The notes beneath the pieces were generated by a model. That model did not search any database. It was not told the DNA's origin and worked only from the letters and a program-made list of their open reading frames with translations. Source: Oscillospiraceae bacterium (GTDB lineage: Bacteria > Bacillota > Clostridia > Oscillospirales > Ruminococcaceae). Taken from it: a stretch of DNA of 64,000 nucleotides. Below, piece after piece: positions 43,928 through 53,686 of the stretch. Both the position numbers and the translations under genes were made by a program. Location: NCBI GenBank assembly GCA_017468365.1, contig JAFUIS010000022.1:1-64000 (forward strand), written 5' to 3'. Within the stretch, counting starts at the first letter, position 1. Every line of letters starts with the position of its first letter.

Positions 43928-45344
43928 AGAAATCTTTCACCTGTTCTTTTCTTTCGTTCATAAGATCAAATCTGTCGATGTATTCATACGGGAATTTGAA
44001 GTTAAATATGCGCTCGATTTTGGGGCCGTGGGGGTCTTTTAGCTTGGTGACGCCGCCGGCACCGGTTGCAAGAATCGAATGGGTTTCGTCCATTATGAAA
44101 ACGTTATAGATACCTTCTTTTCCGGGCTTGCAGAAACCGGTGTTTTCGAGGGCCTCAACAGTTCCCTTCTGACGGTAAAGATAGTAGGGATAATAGCCCG
44201 CGGCATCAAAGCAGCGGAATGCATGCTCATTCATTTCATCAACGCTTTTGCTGAGCATGGTTTGAGCATCGGAAACGAGGTTCGCGCTGCGCTTTACCGT
44301 AAGAGTGTGGAGCGTTATGTTTTCCGGATCGAGTTCGAGCACGGAATCTATGGTTTTTCGGAATTTATCGAAATCGTCGCCCGGAAGTCCGGAGATAAGA
44401 TCCATGTTTATGTTGTCGAAACCGAAGCTTCTTGCCATATAAAAAGCATCGACGACGTCTTTTGCGGTATGTTTTCTGCCGATGAGTTCAAGAACACCGT
44501 CATCCATGGTCTGAGGGTTGATGCTGATGCGGCCGACACCGTTTTTCTTCATCACTTCAAGCTTTTCCGGGGTTATGGTGTCGGGTCTTCCGGCTTCGAC
44601 GGTAAGTTCCATTACTTTTTCAAAATCAAAGGAGCTTCTGGCGGTGCTCAAAACCCTGTCCATCTGTTCCGGGGTGAGCACGGTGGGCGTTCCTCCGCCC
44701 ATATAAACGGTTTCAAGGCGAAGTCCGAGTTCATCCATGAGCTTTGCGGTATCGCGAAGTTCTTCGCAAAGAAGATCGACATACTGCGGAATGAGTTTTG
44801 CCGCTTTTTCGATAGCATGGGAAGTGAAGGAACAATACGAACATCTGCTGGGGCAGAACGGAATGGATATATACATGCTCACGGATTCCGGTTTTGAGAG
44901 AGCGCGTATTGCTTTTTCGTGCTCGGCGGTGCTCATGAGAAGATCGAGCTTTTCATCACTGACAAGGCGCTCTTCTTTGAACTTTTTGCGTACTTCCTCT
45001 TCGGAAAAACCGCCGTCCATCATGGAAAGGGCGAGTTTTACGGGTCTTATTCCGGTAAGGGTGCCCCATTTGGGCTTCATTCCGGTAATTTCTGAAAGCA
45101 GTTCATAGAGAAGATATTCCATTTTCGTCGCTTTGTTTTCGGAAGCTTCCGCCTTTGCGGAAAGGTCTTTTCCGTCGAGTTTAGTCCTTACGGAAATTTC
45201 ATCGCCGAAAACGCCGGTATAGATGAAATCCTCTTCCGGAATATCCGCGCCTTCAAATATTTTAAGCTCCCTGCCGCGCAGGAACATGCGGCAGAGAGCT
45301 TCGGCTTCGTAACGGTAGGGGTGGGAATCAATTATAAGAATCAT
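43908..45344 (-). CDS. hemZ: Coproporphyrinogen III dehydrogenase-like radical SAM protein HemZ
   Basis: 478 residues. The radical-SAM cluster site C-x3-C-x2-C is in FCPSRCSYCSF (about residue 165), followed by YMGGGTPTVLTPEQM and SINPQTMDDGVLELIGRKHT. A non-cluster N-terminal domain of about 150 residues is typical of HemZ. Family members oxidise coproporphyrinogen III anaerobically, but no other heme genes are nearby and some HemN-like proteins have other roles. Start overlaps the MBL gene stop. Confidence 0.85.
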   Translation of the reverse strand: MILIIDSHPYRYEAEALCRMFLRGRELKIFEGADIPEEDFIYTGVFGDEISVRTKLDGKDLSAKAEASENKATKMEYLLYELLSEITGMKPKWGTLTGIRPVKLALSMMDGGFSEEEVRKKFKEERLVSDEKLDLLMSTAEHEKAIRALSKPESVSMYISIPFCPSRCSYCSFTSHAIEKAAKLIPQYVDLLCEELRDTAKLMDELGLRLETVYMGGGTPTVLTPEQMDRVLSTARSSFDFEKVMELTVEAGRPDTITPEKLEVMKKNGVGRISINPQTMDDGVLELIGRKHTAKDVVDAFYMARSFGFDNINMDLISGLPGDDFDKFRKTIDSVLELDPENITLHTLTVKRSANLVSDAQTMLSKSVDEMNEHAFRCFDAAGYYPYYLYRQKGTVEALENTGFCKPGKEGIYNVFIMDETHSILATGAGGVTKLKDPHGPKIERIFNFKFPYEYIDRFDLMNERKEQVKDFYERYPL

Positions 45345-45967
45345 ATTCCGAGGCCCATTGCTTTTCTGAGATAGGGGTTTGCGTATTTTTCGGTTTTGAG
45401 ATTGGTGTGAGGTCCGTGGGCGGGATAGATGTCATATTCGCCTTCGAGAGCACCGATCTTTTTAAGAGAGTTTTTCATGTCTCTGGTGGAGCCGCCGTAA
45501 AGGTCGGTTCTTCCGTAGCCGCGGGCAAAAAGGGTGTCACCGGTGAAAAGTTTATCTTCGACCATGATGCAGGCACAGCCTTTGGTATGACCGGGAGTTG
45601 CCATGAATTTAAAGGTGAGGTCGTCGAGCTTGACGATATCGCCGTCGGCAAAGAGCATATCGGGTTTTGTTACGACTCCGATCTCCTTTGTGATAAGGCT
45701 CGGGTCAAGGCAGATATCCTCATCTTCCGCAAGAATTACGGATTTCATTTCGGGGAAGGTCTTTTTGAGGGCATTTACTGCGCCGATATGGTCAAAATGG
45801 CCGTGGGTGAGAAGAATGAACTTGGGTTTTGCATCAAGTTCACGGATTTTTGCGATGATTTTTTCGGCATCGAAACCGGGGTCGATGATGACGGCATGGT
45901 TCATATCCGAAGTTACGATGTAACAGTTGGTTTTAAGGGGTCCTACTACAATTTCATGAATCTGCAT
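45341..45967 (-). CDS. Metallo-beta-lactamase-fold hydrolase (glyoxalase II-like)
   Basis: 208 residues. THGHFDHIGAV (HxHxDH), TPGHTKGCACI, GDTLFARGYGRTD and a C-terminal PAHGPHTNL histidine make the dinuclear zinc site. Resembles YqgX-type thioesterases/glyoxalases. The ATG at 45967 (MQIHEIVVG) has GGGAGG upstream, and the longer frame overlaps dtd. Translation probably couples to hemZ through ATGA. Confidence 0.85.
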   Translation of the reverse strand: MQIHEIVVGPLKTNCYIVTSDMNHAVIIDPGFDAEKIIAKIRELDAKPKFILLTHGHFDHIGAVNALKKTFPEMKSVILAEDEDICLDPSLITKEIGVVTKPDMLFADGDIVKLDDLTFKFMATPGHTKGCACIMVEDKLFTGDTLFARGYGRTDLYGGSTRDMKNSLKKIGALEGEYDIYPAHGPHTNLKTEKYANPYLRKAMGLGI

Positions 45968-45987
45968 TTGTATAATCCTCCCGTTTT

Positions 45988-46440
45988 TTATTTCCATTCC
46001 TCGGTGTCAAGAATCAGGGTTACGGGGCCGTCGTTCTGGATATGCACCTGCATATCTCCGCCGAAAACCCCGGTACCCACTTCCGGCACGCCGTGGAATT
46101 TAAGTCTTTTTATAAAATATTCATAAAGCTCGTTGGCCTGGATTGGGCGCTGGGCATTGATGAACGAGGGTCTTCTTCCGTGTTTGCAATCCGCGCAAAG
46201 GGTGAAGTTTGACACCACTATCACCTTTCCGCCGACTTCTTCCAGCGAAAGATTCATTTTTCCGTTTTCATCTTCGAAAATTCGAAGTCCGGCTATTTTT
46301 GAGGCAAGGATATCCGCTTCGCTTTGGGTATCTTCTTTGGTAACTCCGAGAAGTACCATAAAACCCTTTTCGATAGAAGAAACGGTCTTTCCTTCACATT
46401 CCACCGAAGCGGAAAGCACTCTTTGCAAAACAGCTTTCAT
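45988..46440 (-). CDS. dtd: D-aminoacyl-tRNA deacylase
   Basis: 150 residues. MKAVLQRVLSASVECEGKTV, SNFTLCADCKHGRRPSF (variant of SQFTLYAD) and NDGPVTLILDT are diagnostic. Releases D-amino acids from mischarged tRNA. Immediately downstream of relA, as in many Firmicutes. Confidence 0.95.
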   Translation of the reverse strand: MKAVLQRVLSASVECEGKTVSSIEKGFMVLLGVTKEDTQSEADILASKIAGLRIFEDENGKMNLSLEEVGGKVIVVSNFTLCADCKHGRRPSFINAQRPIQANELYEYFIKRLKFHGVPEVGTGVFGGDMQVHIQNDGPVTLILDTEEWK

Positions 46441-46456
46441 ATATTTTTTCCTTTCG

Positions 46457-48619
46457 TCACATACGCACTACGCTGTCCACTCCGCGGATGCGTTTGAGCG
46501 CTTCGATAGTACCTTTGAGCTGTTCGACGCCCTGGGTCTCGATAGTGAGTTTTACTTCCGCCTGATGGTCCGGAAGTTCACGTGCAAGGAAGGTGTGCAT
46601 TGGTACATGAAGGTTTGCAACGGTGATACTTACATCGGCAACGAAGCCGCTTCTGTCCATTCCGTGAACGAGGATATTCGTTTTATAAGTATCCTTGATA
46701 TTGTCGCTCCAGGTGGCGGAGACCCATCTTGCGCGCTGTTCTTTATCCATGATTCCGTTTACGGCGGTTTTGCAGTTGCAGGTATGGATAGTTACGCCGG
46801 TACCTCTTGTGACATAACCAACGATATCATCGCCCGGAAGCGGGTTGCAGCAATGAGCGAATTTTACAAGGCAGCCTTCGAGGCCTTCGACAATGACGCC
46901 GCCGCTGGCTTTGGGTTTACGCTTGGGTTTTACGATTTCGGGAACTATCTCTTCGGGTGCTTTGTATTTCTTGCTGTATTCCTCTTTTACCCAGGGCATT
47001 ATCCTGGACATGTTGATACCGCCGTAACCGAGAGTGGCATAGAGATCCTCTATGCTGTTGAGGTGTTGGCGGCGGGAAATTTCGGCAAGGAATTCGCTCT
47101 GGTCATGCTCGTTGAGTATAATTCCGTTTTTGCGGAATTCCTTTTCGAGAAGGATTCGGCCTTCGGCGATGTTTTCGTCGCGGCGTTCCTTTTTGAACCA
47201 GCTTCTGATTTTTGCCCTTGCGCTGCTGGTGCGCGCCATATTTATCCAGTCACGGCTTGGTCCGTGACCTGCGGCATTGGTGGTCATTATTTCGACAATC
47301 ATGCCGGTTTTGACCTCTGTTTCGAGGGGGACTATCCTTCCGTTTATCTTTGCTCCGGTCATTCGGTTGCCGACTGCGGTATGGATAGCATAGGCAAAGT
47401 CGATTATTGTGGAACCGACGGGAAGGTTTATTACGTCGCCGCGGGGAGTGAAAACGAAAACTTCATCGATGGCGATATCGGTTTTTATGGAACTTACGAT
47501 ATCCTGGACGTCGTCAAGTTCCTGCTGCTGTTCAAGAAGCTGGCGCACCCAGGCAAGGCGTTCTTCAAGTTTGTATTTTCCCTGGATGCCTGCCTTATAT
47601 TTCCAGTGGGCGGCGATACCGTATTCGGCGGTATGGTGCATATCCCAGGTCCTTATCTGGATTTCGAAAGGGATACCTTTTTCGTCGATGCAGGTGGTAT
47701 GAAGGGACTGATACATGTTCTGTTTAGGGGTGGAAATATAATCCTTGAAACGGTCGGGTATCGGCTTGAAAAGGTCGTGCATAAGGCCGAGAACGTAGTA
47801 ACATTCGTTGACGGTATTCACTATTACACGAACGGCATAGACGTCGTAAATTTCTTCGAAGGATTTTCCGAGGGTGTAAATTTTGCGGTAGATTCCGTAA
47901 ACGCTTTTTATTCTTCCGGTGAGGGTGGCCTTATAATTTTCGCCGTCGAGGCGTTCCTTTATCTTTTTCTGGAGATGGTCGAGGAACTCATGCTGTTCCT
48001 CTTTCTGAAGCTCCATTCGCTCTTCAATATCTTTATAGCCTATGGGGTCGAGGATGCGGATGCATCTGTCCTCCAGTTCTTCCATGATAGGTCGGATACC
48101 GAGCCTGTGGGCAAGAGGAGCATATATCTCCATGGTCTCATGGGCAGTTCTGCGCTGTTTTTCGATGGGTTTGGCGTCAATGGTGCGCATATTATGAAGT
48201 CGGTCAGCAAGTTTTACGATGATTACGCGGACGTCTTTTGCCATGGCGATCATCATTTTTCTTACGTTTTCCGCCTGGGCTTCTTCTTTCGAAACAAACT
48301 TGATCTTGCTCAGTTTTGTTACGCCGTCGACCATTGTTGCAACGTCGGGGCCGAACTCTTTCTGCACCTCTTCGAGTGTTACGGAAGTGTCTTCGACAAC
48401 GTCATGAAGAAGCGCGGCGCAGACGGTATCGGTATCCATACCGAGCTGCACGACAGTAAGAGCGGCAGCCACAGGATGAATGATATAGGGTTCGCCTGTG
48501 GCGCGTTTTTGTTCGCCGTGGGCGTTCCTTGCCATTTTATAGGCCCGCTCAATTTTTTCAACGTCATAGCCTTTGTTGACGTCTATTGCTTCTTTAAGTT
48601 CCGCGAAATATTCCGGCAT
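46457..48619 (-). CDS. relA: Bifunctional (p)ppGpp synthetase/hydrolase
   Basis: 720 residues, Rel/SpoT family. Order: HD hydrolase (HPVAAALTVVQLG, ALLHDVVEDT), synthetase (GRIKSVYGIYRK, YDVYAVRVIV), TGS (VFTPRGDVINLPVGSTIIDF), zinc-finger/helical region (FAHCCNPLPGDDIVGYVTRG) and ACT domain. Controls the stringent response. Both active sites look intact, so it probably makes and degrades ppGpp. The recJ-relA-dtd order is typical. Confidence 0.96.
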   Translation of the reverse strand: MPEYFAELKEAIDVNKGYDVEKIERAYKMARNAHGEQKRATGEPYIIHPVAAALTVVQLGMDTDTVCAALLHDVVEDTSVTLEEVQKEFGPDVATMVDGVTKLSKIKFVSKEEAQAENVRKMMIAMAKDVRVIIVKLADRLHNMRTIDAKPIEKQRRTAHETMEIYAPLAHRLGIRPIMEELEDRCIRILDPIGYKDIEERMELQKEEQHEFLDHLQKKIKERLDGENYKATLTGRIKSVYGIYRKIYTLGKSFEEIYDVYAVRVIVNTVNECYYVLGLMHDLFKPIPDRFKDYISTPKQNMYQSLHTTCIDEKGIPFEIQIRTWDMHHTAEYGIAAHWKYKAGIQGKYKLEERLAWVRQLLEQQQELDDVQDIVSSIKTDIAIDEVFVFTPRGDVINLPVGSTIIDFAYAIHTAVGNRMTGAKINGRIVPLETEVKTGMIVEIMTTNAAGHGPSRDWINMARTSSARAKIRSWFKKERRDENIAEGRILLEKEFRKNGIILNEHDQSEFLAEISRRQHLNSIEDLYATLGYGGINMSRIMPWVKEEYSKKYKAPEEIVPEIVKPKRKPKASGGVIVEGLEGCLVKFAHCCNPLPGDDIVGYVTRGTGVTIHTCNCKTAVNGIMDKEQRARWVSATWSDNIKDTYKTNILVHGMDRSGFVADVSITVANLHVPMHTFLARELPDHQAEVKLTIETQGVEQLKGTIEALKRIRGVDSVVRM

Positions 48620-48651
48620 TATTTATCGCCTCTTTTTTGGGATACGTTTTT

Positions 48652-50703
48652 TCAGATATTTCCCTTTTTAAGTTTTTCGAGAAGTTTGGAATCTTCCATA
48701 TTGACCTTTGCGGCCTGGGGATTAAGGGATATTTCTTCGGCTTTTCCGTCGAATTTTCTGGTGATAAGTCCCATTTCTTCCATTATATCAAGGCAAAGTC
48801 TCATTTTGCAGGAATCCATGGGGCAATCTTTATTCTGTCCGGTTATGCGGCCGAAAAGAATGTCGAGTTCGCCTTTGAAACCGGAGGAATTTCTGATGAA
48901 TCTGTATACAACGGCAAAATCGCTTCTTTCCGGAATGTCTTCTTCCGGAACGGTTTCGCCGCGTTTGAAACCGTCATAGATGAGGTTTCCGCTGAAGAGT
49001 TTTTCCTGGCTGAGAGAGGAAGGACGGATATCTCTTATTTTTACGGAAACCCTTTCTTCGCCGCCGTATTCGCTTACTTCACAGGTGGCAGCTACGTCAA
49101 CTATCTCGCCCTGAACATAGGGGAAATCTTCTTCGGTCATTCCGAAATAGACCGCATAGAAAACCATTCCGGCTTTTTTGAAACGAAGGCGGAGATGTTT
49201 TCCGTTTCCGATGGGATAAATTCCGTCAACGAGGACTTTTCGGAAAGCGAAAACCGGTACTTCATTGGAAGCGCCGAAGGGTTCGAGAAGTTTGAGAGAA
49301 GAGATGTTGTTTACTGTGAGTTCCGCAGGGTCCATTACCTTATCTATCTTCTGGGTATAGACGGGCATCTGAAGGAAGTTTTTTGCGGCAAATTCGTTTA
49401 CCGCTTTGCGGAAATCTTCGATTTTTGAAGAATCAAGGCTCATACCGGCGGCAAAAGGATGTCCGCCATAGCGGGTCAGATATTCGGAAGCATAGCTTAC
49501 GGCATCTATCATGGAGAATCCTTCGACGCTTCTTGCAGAACCCCTTGCTTCGTCGCCGTCGCGGGAAATGAGAACGCAGGGTTTTCCGGTGCGCTCGACT
49601 ACTTTGGAACAGACGATTCCGATAACTCCGTGATGCCAACCTTCGCCGTCAAGGACAACGACGCGATCATTGAGGATATCGGCTTTTTCGATGAACATTG
49701 CATCAATATCGGAAGCTATTTCCTGTTCAAGCTGCTGGCGCTGGCGGTTTTGTTCGCAAAGGTTTGCCGCAAGCTTGGCGGCAAGTTCTTCATCTTCGGT
49801 GGTAAGAAGTTCCGTTACCTGGTATGCGGAACCGAGTCTTGCGGCTGAATTCAGCTTTGGAGCAATTCCGAAAGCTATCATATCCGCGGTGAGTTTTTTT
49901 CCGGCAAGGCCGGTTTCTTCAAGAAGGGCGCGAAGACCGTAGTTTGCGGTTTCGCTTATAAGAGAAAGTCCCTGGCGGACAAGTATTCTGTTTTCACCGG
50001 TGAGGGGAACGATATCCGCAACAGTACCGATGCAGATAAGATCGGCATACTGTTCGATGATTCCCCAGCCGTTATCGTTTTCGAGGGCACAGACAAGTTT
50101 GAACGCGACGCCTACACCCGCGAGTTCTCTGTATATTTTTTCGCCGTCCTCATCTTCGCGGTGGGGGTCAACTACCGCGACCGCATCCGGAAGGACTTCG
50201 CGGGGTTTATGGTGGTCGGTGACTACGACGTCGATTCCGAGGAAGGAAGCATAATCTATTTCGTTGATGGCGGAAACGCCGTTATCGACGGTCACAATGA
50301 GGTCTGTTTCTTTAGACGCGATGAAATCGATGGCGCCTTTGTTGAGGCCGTATCCTTCGGTTTCTCTGTCGGGGATATAATACCAGACGTCACATCCGAT
50401 CGAGGAAAGATAGTCGTAAAGAAGAACGGTGGCGGTCATTCCGTCGCAGTCATAGTCGCCGTAAACGCAGATGCGCTCGCCTTCATCAAGGGCTTCGTTG
50501 ATGCGCTGTACGGCTTTATCCATATCGCGGTAGGCCATAGGATCGGTGAAAGGTATCTCCCTTGCGATAAATTCCTTTGCTTTTGCGGGAGTATCGATTC
50601 CTCTTGCAACAAGCACCTCGCTTACGAGAGCGGGTACCCCGAGCTCCTCTTCAATATGTTTTGCTTTTCCGGGATTTCCCGGCAACAGTCTCCATTTTTT
50701 CAT
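48652..50703 (-). CDS. recJ: Single-stranded-DNA-specific exonuclease RecJ
   Basis: 683 residues. DHH motifs DYDCDGMTA, VDNGVSA and VVTDHHKP bind the catalytic metals; the DHHA1 region shows RYGGHPFAAGMS and an OB fold follows. 5'-3' exonuclease for recombination and mismatch repair. The ATG at 50703 (MKKWRLLPG) with GGAGG is chosen over an upstream in-frame ATG at 50733. Confidence 0.95.
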   Translation of the reverse strand: MKKWRLLPGNPGKAKHIEEELGVPALVSEVLVARGIDTPAKAKEFIAREIPFTDPMAYRDMDKAVQRINEALDEGERICVYGDYDCDGMTATVLLYDYLSSIGCDVWYYIPDRETEGYGLNKGAIDFIASKETDLIVTVDNGVSAINEIDYASFLGIDVVVTDHHKPREVLPDAVAVVDPHREDEDGEKIYRELAGVGVAFKLVCALENDNGWGIIEQYADLICIGTVADIVPLTGENRILVRQGLSLISETANYGLRALLEETGLAGKKLTADMIAFGIAPKLNSAARLGSAYQVTELLTTEDEELAAKLAANLCEQNRQRQQLEQEIASDIDAMFIEKADILNDRVVVLDGEGWHHGVIGIVCSKVVERTGKPCVLISRDGDEARGSARSVEGFSMIDAVSYASEYLTRYGGHPFAAGMSLDSSKIEDFRKAVNEFAAKNFLQMPVYTQKIDKVMDPAELTVNNISSLKLLEPFGASNEVPVFAFRKVLVDGIYPIGNGKHLRLRFKKAGMVFYAVYFGMTEEDFPYVQGEIVDVAATCEVSEYGGEERVSVKIRDIRPSSLSQEKLFSGNLIYDGFKRGETVPEEDIPERSDFAVVYRFIRNSSGFKGELDILFGRITGQNKDCPMDSCKMRLCLDIMEEMGLITRKFDGKAEEISLNPQAAKVNMEDSKLLEKLKKGNI

Positions 50704-50813
50704 CCCATAACCTCCGCAAAAACACTCATCCATTATAATATATTTAAATAATTATAGCACCGTATTTGCTCTTTTTCAATGGAAAGTTACAAAAAACCGC
50801 TTTTGGCGCAAAC

Positions 50814-50846
50814 AAAAAAATCCCGCGAATTTTTCGCGGGATTTTT
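50814..50846. terminator. Terminator after the Glu-rich membrane protein gene
   Basis: TCCCGCGAA (50821-50829) and TTCGCGGGA (50833-50841) with A and T tracts outside; ends the 50864-52201 transcript. Confidence 0.8.
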
Positions 50847-50863
50847 GGGATTCTTTATGAAAA

Positions 50864-52201
50864 TCAGCCGTTATCTTCTTCGGAGGAAGTTTCATCGGAA
50901 GAAGTATCTTCGGAGGTTTCGGGTTCTTCAGCGGAAGCTTCTTCCGTAGGTTCATCGCCCTGCTGTTCAAGCTGCTGCTGAAGCTGTTCCTGCTGAAGAG
51001 CATCGTAGTCGAGATACTGGGTCTCGTTAAGGGACTGGAAGTCGGCAACTTCAAGGTCATCGGGAAGTTCATCGGCGGGGATGTTTCTTACAGATTTGAT
51101 GATATATTCGTTGTAACCGAGCTTTTGGAGATCATAATAAAGATACTTGCTGGGCACGGATTCGGAAGAACCGTCTTCACTTACGTTCCAGAGGGTGGTC
51201 GGTGCAACATAGCCGACGATAAGAGTATATATATCGCCGTTTTTGTTGATGTCGACTACTTTGGGGACATAGGCGGCGGTCTGGCCCATTACCTGGACGG
51301 AATAGGTGCTGGTTTCTTCATCATAGATATAATAATAATCGTAACCTTCGCTGAAAGTCTGGTGTTTGAGGGTTACGGAATCGCCGTAGAGAGCTTTTGC
51401 GGCAACATCAAGGTCGGAAGCAGGGACAAGGAGCATTCCGTATTCGCTGTAGGAATATTTGGTGCGGTTTTCGAGAAGAGCAGACCAGAGAGAAGTTTTG
51501 AGCAGGACGATCTCATCAAGCTGTTTGGGATCGTCGAAGGTGGAAGGGTCGAGCATGAGAAGAGGATAGATCTTCCATTCAAAGGCTTCTTTTCGGCTGG
51601 TATTATCAAGGATCCTTGCGCCGAGGTTGAAAAGAACGGAACAAAGAGAGATAGCGCCGACAACCGCAAGAGCGATGAGCACCGCACCGACGGTTGCGAC
51701 ATATTTATGTTTTCTTTTATGGTCGATTATCTTTTTTGCGCGGGGGAAGAAAACTTTTTTCTGTTTTTCCGGGGCTTTTTCTTCTTCGGAAGGTTCTTCG
51801 GTTTCTTCGGATTCCTCGGTTTCGGAGGGTTCTTCTTCGGTTTGAGCACCGGTTTCTTCGGTTTCTTCCTCGGCGTGCTCAGGTTCTTCTTCGGCGTGCT
51901 CAAAAGTTTCTTCGGCTTCGGAAGTTTCGGAAGGTTCCTCTTTTTCGGGTTCTTCGCCGATGGTGACGATTTCTTTTCCGGTATCGAGAGCAACAACTTC
52001 GGTTATTACAAATCCGGGGTCGGTCTCTTCGGAAACTGCAAGGATATCGGGACCGGCGGATCTTTTTCTGTTTCTTTTCTTTCCTTTGTCGGAAATGGCG
52101 ATTTCCTCTTCCTCGCTGAAGAATCCGGCAAAGTTATCTTCGAGCTGGGTTTCGGGGAATTTTTCTTCCGGCTGTTTCCAGCCGCCTTTTTTCTCAGACA
52201 T
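50864..52201 (-). CDS. Membrane protein with Glu-rich cytoplasmic region, unknown function
   Basis: 445 residues, family not recognised. Residues about 80-150 are extremely acidic with repeated EEPSETEE-type units; a basic stretch (KIIDHKRKHKYVA) precedes one membrane segment (about 170-195, VGAVLIALAVVGAISLCSVLF). The remaining 230 residues would be extracytoplasmic and look folded (WSALLENRTKYSYSEYG, YYYIYDEETSTYSV), ending in a Gln-rich run and a second Glu/Ser-rich tail. The ATG at 52201 (MSEKKGGW) follows AAAGGAAAA. Possibly cell-envelope related; this is a guess from topology. Confidence 0.7.
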   Translation of the reverse strand: MSEKKGGWKQPEEKFPETQLEDNFAGFFSEEEEIAISDKGKKRNRKRSAGPDILAVSEETDPGFVITEVVALDTGKEIVTIGEEPEKEEPSETSEAEETFEHAEEEPEHAEEETEETGAQTEEEPSETEESEETEEPSEEEKAPEKQKKVFFPRAKKIIDHKRKHKYVATVGAVLIALAVVGAISLCSVLFNLGARILDNTSRKEAFEWKIYPLLMLDPSTFDDPKQLDEIVLLKTSLWSALLENRTKYSYSEYGMLLVPASDLDVAAKALYGDSVTLKHQTFSEGYDYYYIYDEETSTYSVQVMGQTAAYVPKVVDINKNGDIYTLIVGYVAPTTLWNVSEDGSSESVPSKYLYYDLQKLGYNEYIIKSVRNIPADELPDDLEVADFQSLNETQYLDYDALQQEQLQQQLEQQGDEPTEEASAEEPETSEDTSSDETSSEEDNG

Positions 52202-52370
52202 AGTTTTTCCTTTCATATACAAAGCGTTTTTCGCTTTTATGGATCGTTTTCAAATTATTCCAAAATAATAATACCAAAAAACACCGTTTTGCACAAGTGG
52301 ATAAATAAATGTTTACATTAATTTTAAAAATCTTTTCGGCTTTCGGTCTTTTGTTGAGGCGCTAAAATTA

Positions 52371-52399
52371 TTGCAGAAAAAGAACTGTTGTTATATAAT
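52371..52399 (+). promoter_or_regulatory. Promoter of the 52.4-54.8 kb operon
   Basis: TTGCAG (52371-52376), 17-base spacer, TATAAT (52394-52399), 26 bases before the first start codon. Confidence 0.75.
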
Positions 52400-52424
52400 A
52401 CTATCATAAAAAGGAGGTGCTTTT

Positions 52425-53180
52425 ATGGCCGGAAAAGGCGGAAGGATTTATTTTCTTGATGAACTGCGCGCGCTGGCGCTTATCGGAATGATAATTTATC
52501 ATGCGGCTTATGATCTTTATGCTATCTTCGGACTGGATTTTGATTTTTATTCCCCCGGCTGGGACACCTTGCAGATGGCCGTTTGCTGCACCTTCATTTT
52601 CATTGCGGGAATTTCTTCAAGACTTACCAGAAACTCGCTTAAACACGGTTTTCTGGTGCTCGGAGCCGGAATGCTGATGACGCTGGGAACCTATTTTTTC
52701 ATGCCGTCGCAGGTCATCTGGTTCGGCGTTCTTCATTTTCTCGGTGTTTCGATGATAATTTATTACCTTATCAGAAAACCGGTCAACAAGGCGCCCGCTC
52801 TTTTGGGAATGATTTTTGCTTTTGCGGCTTTTCTTTGCCTTTACGGACTTCCTTCCGGAACGGTATTCTTCGGAAATATCGACGTCCCCGGTAACCTTTA
52901 TTTTTCCAAATTCCTTTCGATTTTCGGTCTTCCCGGAGGCGGGTTCCGTTCCGCGGATTATTTTCCGCTTCTTCCCTGGTTCTTTCTTTATCTGACCGGA
53001 TGCTTTGCCGGAAAATGGTTTAAGGAAAGAAAGATCCCTGATTTTATGATGAAAAAGCACAGCGATTTTCTTTGCGCCATAGGTTCGAACACTCTTGCCA
53101 TTTATATTGTTCATCAGCCGATCACCTATGGACTTCTCTATGCGTTTTTCTGGGTAATTGAGAAAGGAAGCGCGGTATGA
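52425..53180 (+). CDS. DUF1624 membrane protein (heparan-alpha-glucosaminide N-acetyltransferase-like)
   Basis: 251 residues, about seven membrane segments. RIYFLDELRALALIGMIIYHAAYDLY with its conserved His and the closing NTLAIYIVHQPITYG are typical of the HGSNAT-like/acyltransferase-3 group, which moves acyl groups across the membrane onto sugars. The acceptor is unknown. AAGGAGG precedes the ATG. The stop overlaps the next gene by ATGA. Confidence 0.78.
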   Translation: MAGKGGRIYFLDELRALALIGMIIYHAAYDLYAIFGLDFDFYSPGWDTLQMAVCCTFIFIAGISSRLTRNSLKHGFLVLGAGMLMTLGTYFFMPSQVIWFGVLHFLGVSMIIYYLIRKPVNKAPALLGMIFAFAAFLCLYGLPSGTVFFGNIDVPGNLYFSKFLSIFGLPGGGFRSADYFPLLPWFFLYLTGCFAGKWFKERKIPDFMMKKHSDFLCAIGSNTLAIYIVHQPITYGLLYAFFWVIEKGSAV

Positions 53181-53686
53181 ACAAAGAGACCACCTGCTGT
53201 TTTACAGGGCCCCGTCCCAAGCGCCTTCCCATGAACGGAAACGAATATTCCGCGGAGATAGCTGCTTTGAAGGTTGAATTAAGGCGCGCGGTGAACGAAG
53301 CTTATGACGACGGTTTTCGTTTTTTTATGAACGGGATGGCCGAAGGATTTGACGTTTTTTCGGCGGAGGCGGTGCTTGAACTTAAAAAAGAGCATCCGGA
53401 CGCCGCGCTTATTGCGGTGCTTCCCTATTCGAAAGCACCGCAAAACCACAGCGCCGGGATTTGCAGAAGGATGGAAAACATTCTTCTCGGTGCGGATTTT
53501 GTATATTCCCTTGGGGAAGAACATGTTTTGGGGTGCGAACACAGGCGCAACGCTTATATGGTGGAAAATTCGAGCAGAATTATCGGATATTACAACGGAC
53601 TTTCTTCCGGCACGGCTCATTGCTGGAACCTTGCGCTGGAAAAAGGTCTTGAAACGGTGAACCTTTATGAATATGATCAGACCTAA
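53177..53686 (+). CDS. SLOG-domain protein (YpsA/DUF1273 family)
   Basis: 169 residues. CCFTGPRPKRLP at the N-terminus and NGMAEGFDVFSAEAVLELK are typical of the DUF1273/YpsA branch of SLOG proteins, Rossmann-like folds thought to bind nucleotide-derived ligands. Linked in other Firmicutes to division and stress; a precise role here is unknown. Overlaps both neighbouring genes. Confidence 0.8.
   Translation: MNKETTCCFTGPRPKRLPMNGNEYSAEIAALKVELRRAVNEAYDDGFRFFMNGMAEGFDVFSAEAVLELKKEHPDAALIAVLPYSKAPQNHSAGICRRMENILLGADFVYSLGEEHVLGCEHRRNAYMVENSSRIIGYYNGLSSGTAHCWNLALEKGLETVNLYEYDQT

Noticed and set aside
46133-48979. Plus-strand open frame of 948 codons over dtd-relA
   Set aside because: Antisense to three clear genes; aromatic-rich translation with no domain. 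Long antisense frames are common here because of third-position bias.
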